From: Kappaphycus alvarezii
Lineage: Eukaryota; Rhodophyta; Florideophyceae; Gigartinales; Solieriaceae
Direction: 5' to 3'
DNA: 64,000 nucleotides
Assembly: GCA_002205965.3 (NCBI GenBank)
Contig: NADL03000512.1
Coordinates: 1,178,001-1,242,000 of the forward strand
Both the position numbers and the translations under genes were made by a program. Below the pieces are notes generated by a model. That model saw only the letters and a list, made by a program, of their open reading frames with translations, was not told the DNA's origin and made no database searches. Each line of letters begins with the position of its first letter. Within the stretch, counting starts at the first letter, position 1. This document shows positions 57,921 through 64,000 of this stretch, piece by piece.

Positions 57921-60334
57921 ATGAATTCCCAGAGCGCAAATGCGCAATCTGAGCCCGTAATGCAAACCAAACCCCCTTCGGTCCGCGAAAAAGGTCCAAC
58001 GGCCCCTCTCTCAGTGCGAAACCACCAGGTCCGGCAACTACCCATTTTGTACCGTATGATGGAAATTCAAACAACCCGATCTTTTCTTTCGTGCAGCTTG
58101 AACGGGTTTACTCCAAAGATGAACCGCACAAGCGAAAGTTCAAATGTCGGCTTTGCGCGAAAGTAGGTGCTTTGGGACGTGGAACCACAAATGTCCGAAG
58201 CCACATGAACAGCAAACACAAGACAACTGACATCTCCGTGTCATTCGAAACGTAAGGGGGTTCAGCTATTATATCAAGCCTGACAAACCCTGGCTTCAAG
58301 AAAATGTTCACCAGAAGGTCAACAAATCGGGTTCCGTTCAGAAGAAATTTATTCGGTTATGCGCAGAATGGATTGCTCTCAATCAAAGACCGCTTTCTAT
58401 TGTTGAAGATTCGGGGTTTCGCGCAATTGTAGATGAATTTGCTCCAAAATCAACCATGTCAGCCGTCAGCCGTCAGTCGTTTTACAGAAATCTGAGGCTA
58501 TTGATAAGTTGAATGCAGATACACTCGAAAAGGTTCCGATTTTAGCCGGAACTACAGATGTTTGGACAGCCGAAAATAATGATTCCTATTCATCTTTAAC
58601 AATATCGTTCATTGACAGCGAATGGGATACCATACAAACTTGGTATGCTGCACTAAGTTGGTTGGTCGCCATACTGGAAAGGAACTTTCACGCTTTCTTC
58701 TTGAATCTACGAAGAAATTAGGAATCGAAAAAAAGTGGCTTTTATAACCACTGACAGCGCTGCTAATGCGAGGAAACAGGTCGAGCTTACGTCGGAAGAG
58801 GAAGGGATTTTGGCTGAAATTGAGGATTCTGTACTGCTGGAGTCGCGGCTCGAGAAAATCAGAGAGCTTGAAAGTGGAGAGGAAACTGACGAGGTCGCCT
58901 CGATTTATGCGCAAGAAAGGGATGCAATTACGTTTAAGGCAACTGAATCTGAACCCGCTTCCAATGAATCAGTATTCGAAGAAGCTGAAACTGGACTGGA
59001 TGACAAGGATTAATGAGGATTTCAGCGAAGATTCATTCGATTATCAGCTCAATTTGATCCTGAATGCTACCTTGCCGCAGTTGCCTGAAAACTTCTCCCT
59101 TGCAGATACTGTTCCTGAAAGATCCTCGACCAATGAGACACAGTTAGCCTACACTTTCAGATCTTCTTGGAACCGAATCGCATGTGCATCTCATTCGCTT
59201 CAGATTTCGTCTCGTAAGGCATTCTCAGACAAGGAGATTGACGAATTACTTATGAAAGTGCGCCAGACTGTCAAGTTTTTTAAGAAGTCTGCAGTTGCTG
59301 CACAGTCCTGATTTCAGAGCTTTCGTCAAAAAATGCGGGTATATTGCGGCCAATTTTGGATGTTAAGACAAGATGGGGATCTACTGTTTCAATGGTTGAG
59401 GGTTTTTGTATTTGGAACCCTATTTTGGATCCGCAGTCGAAAACTGTATGCTGACAATGTTACATGGAAAGGTTCGGTCCAGCTGATAGACCTACCGCTA
59501 GGGAAAAGCTATCCCTGAAAGCTATTGTTGAGCTATTCAGGGCAGTCGAAGAAAGTACAGCTTTTTGGGCTCTCAAGTAGGCCCGACAATGCATTTGAAG
59601 GACATTTGTTCGGCAGGAATTTTGAAAATTCTGAAAAAGAAGAAGGAGCAAAATGTAATGGATTCTGTGACGCGAAGATTGGTAGATGATTTATCTGAAT
59701 TAATCCTGAAGTAAGAAGAATAACCTTTTTCCAATGGCAGAGCATTGCGCTCATGTTGCAACTCTTCTGACTCCCAGGTATTTCAAAATGAAGCACAAGG
59801 TTTTCTTGGGTGGAGTTGATGCTTAACACTCTCTGACACAGCTGCTGTGAAGCTTATCTCAAAATTGGCGGAAAACTACTTCACTATCACGGTTTCGTCA
59901 GGGTCGGATGCTTTAAATGAAAAAGCATCCGAACATTCAAAGAAGGGTGTTTTATCAAGTTTCGATTCAGATGATGATGATGTGCAAATTGGGGATAAAG
60001 TTGATGCCTCCATTGATTAAATTAACCTTTACAAGTTTATGGCGGCTTCTGCAAAAGAAATGGAAGCCGCTTGATTTTTGGAAGAAGTATGAAGGCACAT
60101 TCCCAATCTTATCTCGAGTCGCATGTTTTTTTACTCCTAATTCTTCCTCAACACATCTGAAAGATTTTTTAGCATTGCTGGATCAATTAGATCCAAGAAG
60201 AGATCCCGGCTGACAGCTGGCCTTGAATGTCTTTTGAAAGTTGGAGACTATCTAGAGACAAAAGCATCTTCCAGACGAATTGAATTAGATCCGTATATTG
60301 AGAATGTTATAAATTCTTTATTTGACGTCTTCTG
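57921..60334 (+). pseudogene. hAT transposase with BED zinc finger
   Basis: The ATG at 57921 starts MNSQSANAQSEPVMQ. The BED finger, CRLCARKVGALGRGTTNVRSH near 58145, gives a C-x2-C...H-x4-H pattern with MNSKHK. The core reads LAGTTDVWTAENNDSYSSL (58545), where the Asp is the expected first catalytic residue, and RIACASHSLQISSRK (59170), corresponding to the C-A-H-x-L region. The C-terminal dimerisation domain is spread over KPLDFWKKYEGTFPILSRVA (60065) and FSIAGSIRSKKRSRLTAGLE (60170), ending at 60334. Stops and frame changes occur throughout (for example TAA near 58252, 59012). Confidence 0.8.
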
Positions 60335-61230
60335 AATACCTTTTATATGTCAAGCTACTTGAGGTATAATAAAATATTATTCGCTCCTTTGACGAAATAG
60401 ACTTCGATTTATACATACGCACTGCTTTTCTGCCCCAAGCCCTGTAAAAATAGATATTTATCATACATGTAAATAACTACAACTTACCCCTTTCAGGTAA
60501 GTTCAAGATTCACTTTCACATGTTTAATGGACTCAGTTATATAAGTTGTGTTTTTGTAATAAATCCTCAAAAATATTCAAAAAACAGCCTTTTACTCACA
60601 AAAAGGTTTAAAACATAGCTGCCCTTCTGGCGACATATTTCTATGAGTAGCACTCCAATCTCTGGCGCTTCTTAGCTGGCATCTAGATAACAACTTCCTT
60701 GTACTACGTTATGACAGTAATCTGAGAACGATCTCGGAATCAGGAAATTAAATCACCGCTCCAACTAAGTTGCTGCGAGAAAGGATATGACTATCCAGAA
60801 TCCCAGGACATAAAACTCGATCACGGTCGATTGTTGAGAATAATGACGCGAATAGTTGTTTATATACATTGCATATTTCAAATATGGCCTGAGTCCAGTT
60901 ATTTCTTACCCTATAGTTAGTCATGCAGTGTACACGATAGATACTCAATGAAGTAAAGTTTCATGAGTAGCCGCATTGATAGTTTCTGCAGAGATTGCAT
61001 TGGCCACGGGCTGTTCAAACAATTGAAGCGGTTCTGTTTCTTTGGGTTCGAACCCTCACTCTGAAGATCATAGTGCACTTTATTGTACTCCACGTACTGT
61101 ACAGTACAACATGGAGTACGGTACAGTACAGTACAGTACAGTTACTCCATTGTGCAGTTCGGTTCATGACTGCATATTGCACCTTCCTGGTAGGCCTTAC
61201 ACTGTAATGTAAACCACTGTACACTACAAC
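60335..61230. other. Non-coding part of the hAT element
   Basis: AT-rich, no supported gene. 61085-61140 has a run of overlapping gtacagtac units and at 61152 gcagttcggt, a word also found in the Harbinger 1 ends. This may be the edge of the inserted reverse-transcriptase fragment or a small separate repeat. Confidence 0.4.
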
Positions 61231-62967
61231 GTGGGTGGCAACTGCTATGCACATGAGCCCGCTTTCTTGTGGTTTGGCAGCCACATAATCCGGAGCGTGC
61301 AAGGAACGCAACAAGGGGACAATCTCGGTGGGCTCCTTTTCGATCTTGCGCTGCACCCCGTTATCCTCAAAATCCAACGGTTATTGAAATCAGGGGATGA
61401 CGAAGAGCAGCAACTCGGCAACCTGCTGTTTCAACTCTGGTACCATGATGATGGGTACATCATCGCAAAACACGACCACCTCCGCAAGGCACTGGACATC
61501 TTGTCATCGCCAGAGGCCACAGCTCGGGGTCTGCACCTAGCAGTGCCGAAATGCAGAATCTGGTGGCCAACTCCACCACTGGAGTCAGTGCAACGCCTCT
61601 ATCCAAGAGAACTCACACAGGAGTACAGCGAGGGCACAGTTGTCCTGAACGCTCCGGTTGGCACCAACGGGTTTACCCAACAGCACTTCACAGGCCATGT
61701 GAAGTCCCTGAAGCCGTTCCTCGACACTATCATCGCCTTGGGGAACACGCATATCGCGTTCCAGCTCCTGCGCAACTGTTTCGGGGTCTGTAAGCTCGGA
61801 TACCTGTTACGGGTGGTGCCACCAGCTTGCACTGCGGAAGGCGCTGCAATATTCGATGCAATGATGGAGAACTGTGTGCGCACACTGGCTGGGGGCGTCC
61901 TCGACCCCGACATATTTCGAGAACTGCAGTTGCCCATGAAACCGATCACCGCCAAGAAGCCATCACTGGGAATTGGACTCACTTCGGCGAAGTCAATTGC
62001 AGCTGCAGCCTTCCTCGCCTCCAGCGCAGCGTCCAACAGGCTGTGTGCAGCCCTCCTCCCAGCGGCAATTACGGATCTCTCAACGTACCGAGACATCGTC
62101 GAGGCGCACCAGATTTGGTCCCTCTCTTGCTCCCAGTCCAGGATTATCCCCTTTAGTGCCCTCTGCTCAAACAAAACACCATCACAGAAGACACTATCGG
62201 ACGCCATCCACGAGCGGGTGCAAGAGGAGATCGATGTGGGCGACAATAGACGGCAGGCCTTCCGTGCCTCCATGGGGCTCCCCGGCGCGAAAGATTGGGT
62301 GTACTGCACCCCATCTCCGGGCCTTAAGACTAGCATTGAACCAAGAGAATTCTCAATATGGTTCCAATACTATTGCCAAGTCCCGCTCTTCCTCCGGAAA
62401 CACCATGCCCCAAGCGGAACTGCCCCGAAACTCTCGACTGTTTCGGCGACCATCTGTTGCACTGCTACACGGGGGCGAAAGGACGCGAAGACACGACTGT
62501 CAGGTTCGTTTATTGGCAAGCGATCTCATGAAAGCCGCGCGACATCCAGTCATCGAGCCGCGAGAAGGGGTCCACCGCACAAGACCCGATATCCGCGCAA
62601 TGGGACGAACGGGCAGAACAGACCTTTCTGTGTCACCTTCGTCAACCCCCTAGCGCCCTCGAACAGGAGAGTGAGGACATTCAACCCACTCACCTCGCTT
62701 AACGCGGCAAGAACGGCGAAACACAGAAGATACGAGTCCTTTATCGCGTCTTCCGCCGGAAGTAGGCTAGTGCCCGTCCCTATCTCTACCCTCGGGGGAT
62801 GGCACCCGGACGCCCACGCGTTGCTAACCGACGTCGCACGCAACGTCGCTACGAGGGCAAGGGAGACCTACGCAAAGGTCAAAGAAATCTTATCACAGCG
62901 TCATGCCGCAGCAGCAGTAATGTCCAACGTAGCGTGCCTGTTGGCCGGCCTCCCGTCAGTTTTCTAG
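61231..62967 (+). pseudogene. Non-LTR-type reverse transcriptase, 5'-truncated
   Basis: A 578-codon open stretch starts inside the RT domain: FLWFGSHIIRSVQGTQQGD then GLLFDLALHPV, and the catalytic box LWYHDDGYIIAKHD (YxDD with His). The thumb and C-terminal region follow, with a Cys/His segment CPETLDCFGDHLLHC readable one frame over at 62425-62465 and HDCQVRLLASDLMKA to 62560. The main frame then resumes with FCVTFVNPLAP and ends GLPSVF at 62967. The start falls in mid-domain without ATG, typical of 5'-truncated target-primed insertions. Two compensating frame breaks hide in the open frame. No poly-A tail is obvious. Confidence 0.7.
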
Positions 62968-63425
62968 CGTTTTGACGTCTTCCTGCCATTTCTTTATATT
63001 GTAAGCCTTTACCATCACGACATCCCTCAGGGAACAGCTGACCATATTTTTCATGCATTAAAAACACCCCAAATTTCCCCCCTGTACACTACTGTATAGC
63101 ACAGTGCGGAACTATCCCGTTCGTCATGACTAGGGAAATTAATTTCGGGGAATTAATGACCTAGCTGGTCATAATTATGACTAGCTAGGTCAAAATATGA
63201 AGTCATAGTCATAATTATGGCTACAACTTTATAAATTACTTATGAGGTAAAAATTCCTGTTTCGGCCTGAGGGAATTAAATTACCCGGTAATACAATATT
63301 ATTTTATGTTGTAAATGGGGGGTTAATTTACTGTGGTAGATATGTGGGTTGGTATTTTTATTTATTTATTTGTTATTTATTAAGTGCCTGTCATGGAATA
63401 ATTTTTTTATTACCGGCCATCACTA
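62968..63425. other. Right subterminal region of the hAT element
   Basis: AT-rich, with many gtcat/atgac words (gtcataattatgac at about 63168, agtcatagtcataattatg at about 63203) and the right inverted end at 63412-63425. No gene. Confidence 0.5.
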
Positions 63426-63757
63426 GTTCTGTTACAGAAACGGTGGCCTTGCGAAAGAGGCGATGCGGGCTTGCTATTATCTCGCAATGTGAAATTCTTG
63501 CACTACCGCGCTGCTGTCAGATTGCAAGGCAGGAAAGTCGCAGATGAGCTTCCTCCAACTGGTAGCACGGGGGGCTCATTCACGGTAACAGATATGCTGG
63601 CCTAAACCCAGTGACTTGTGGTGTGCAGGCATGTGAATGTTGTGACAGGTGCCAATGGCATTCCACTCTACCAGCAGGTAGAGGGAGGCCAGCAAGCAAT
63701 TCGAGCAGTTCGCTTCTACCCATCTGACTGTATCAATATTTTTCATTTAAAACACAG
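63426..63757. other. Upstream region of the metallophosphatase gene
   Basis: No supported ORF. It probably contains the 5' exon, intron or promoter of the downstream gene, interrupted on its left by the hAT insertion 330 bases away. Confidence 0.35.
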
Positions 63758-64000
63758 TACGTAGGCAAAATCCGCGAATTCTCCAAAATACTCGCAAAGA
63801 CGGAACTCGCTATAGACCATCTTAACCAGCAACGTCCTTCTGCGATCATCCATCTTGGTGACATTGTCGACGGCAATGAAACCTTGGACCAAACCCGCTC
63901 TGATCTGGAGCAGGTTCTTCAGCGCCTGAAAAAGCTCCGTTCTCCATTGTTTCATGTGCTTGGGAATCATTGCTTAGAAGCAGGGCGCGATTACCTCTTT
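63758..64000 (+). CDS. ADPRM-like manganese-dependent ADP-ribose/CDP-alcohol diphosphatase, partial
   Basis: The uninterrupted frame reads KIRE, then LAKTELAIDHLNQQRPSA, IIHLGDIVDGNETLDQTRSD, LEQVLQRLKKLRSPLFHVLG, NHCLEAGRDYLF and leaves the window. GDIVDGN and GNHCL are the second and third metal-binding motifs of calcineurin-like phosphoesterases; the form GNHC(L) with a following R-D/E is typical of ADPRM, which hydrolyses ADP-ribose and CDP-alcohols. The first motif (D-x-Q/H) is not in the exon. The frame may start at a splice acceptor, acacag at 63752-63757, so a 5' exon is expected upstream. This region shows no frame break. Confidence 0.75.

Larger units (their letters stand above)
57313..63425 (+). 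mobile_element. hAT DNA transposon with nested non-LTR fragment
   Basis: The ends are inverted: tagtgatggcgggg at 57313 and accggccatcacta ending at 63425. The flanking 8 bases are gtactgta and gttctgtt, six of eight alike, as expected for an aged 8-bp hAT target duplication. A decayed hAT transposase with BED finger and dimerisation domain lies inside. AT-rich subterminal regions hold repeated atgact/agtcat words at both ends. A GC-richer reverse-transcriptase ORF (61231-62967) is embedded in the right half. Confidence 0.78.

Overview
Nuclear eukaryotic DNA from a compact, intron-poor but transposon-saturated genome. Only three stretches look like host genes with recognisable or protein-like content: the HEAT-repeat half of a TOR kinase at the left edge (minus strand), a cysteine-rich locus at about 30.4-32.0 kb, and the start of an ADPRM-type metallophosphatase at the right edge. 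Nearly everything else is mobile DNA. The mix (PIF/Harbinger with Myb-like partners, a tyrosine-recombinase retroelement, a chromovirus, Copia, CACTA, hAT, a non-LTR reverse transcriptase) and the near-intronless long TOR gene make a florideophyte red alga such as Chondrus or Gracilaria my best guess; this is inference, and another protist is not excluded.

Layout. 1-4.7 kb: TOR. 5.35-8.27 kb: PIF/Harbinger element with terminal inverted repeats, whose Myb/SANT-like partner gene is split by a nested 446-bp MITE. 8.46-13.72 kb: complete Ngaro/DIRS-like tyrosine-recombinase retrotransposon on the minus strand with split direct repeats. 14.84-26.56 kb: complete 11.7-kb Ty3/Gypsy chromovirus (LTRs, PBS, gag, pol with chromodomain) carrying an extra 3-kb region that is coding-like on the opposite strand. 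27.0-28.15 kb: second type of Harbinger transposase remnant. 30.4-32.0 kb: Cys-rich ORFs. 35.9-38.2 kb: CACTA (En/Spm) transposase remnant. 38.3-44.0 kb and 49.9-55.55 kb: two related Copia elements on the minus strand, each with a spliced accessory gene ahead of gag that ends in zinc-finger-like motifs. 44.0-48.1 kb: AT-rich, ORF-poor DNA. 48.3-49.9 kb: third Harbinger element. 55.55-56.9 kb: a coiled-coil ORF and a Myb-like ORF. 57.3-63.43 kb: hAT element with inverted ends, probable 8-bp target duplication and a nested reverse-transcriptase fragment. 63.76-64.0 kb: ADPRM-like exon.

Two cross-cutting points. First, reading frames break again and again by exactly one missing base, in conserved host genes as well as transposons and often beside homopolymers, so many 'pseudogene' signs here are probably assembly deletions. 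Second, the most novel-looking biology is in the retroelements: the spliced zinc-finger accessory ORF shared by both Copia copies, and the antisense gene in the chromovirus.
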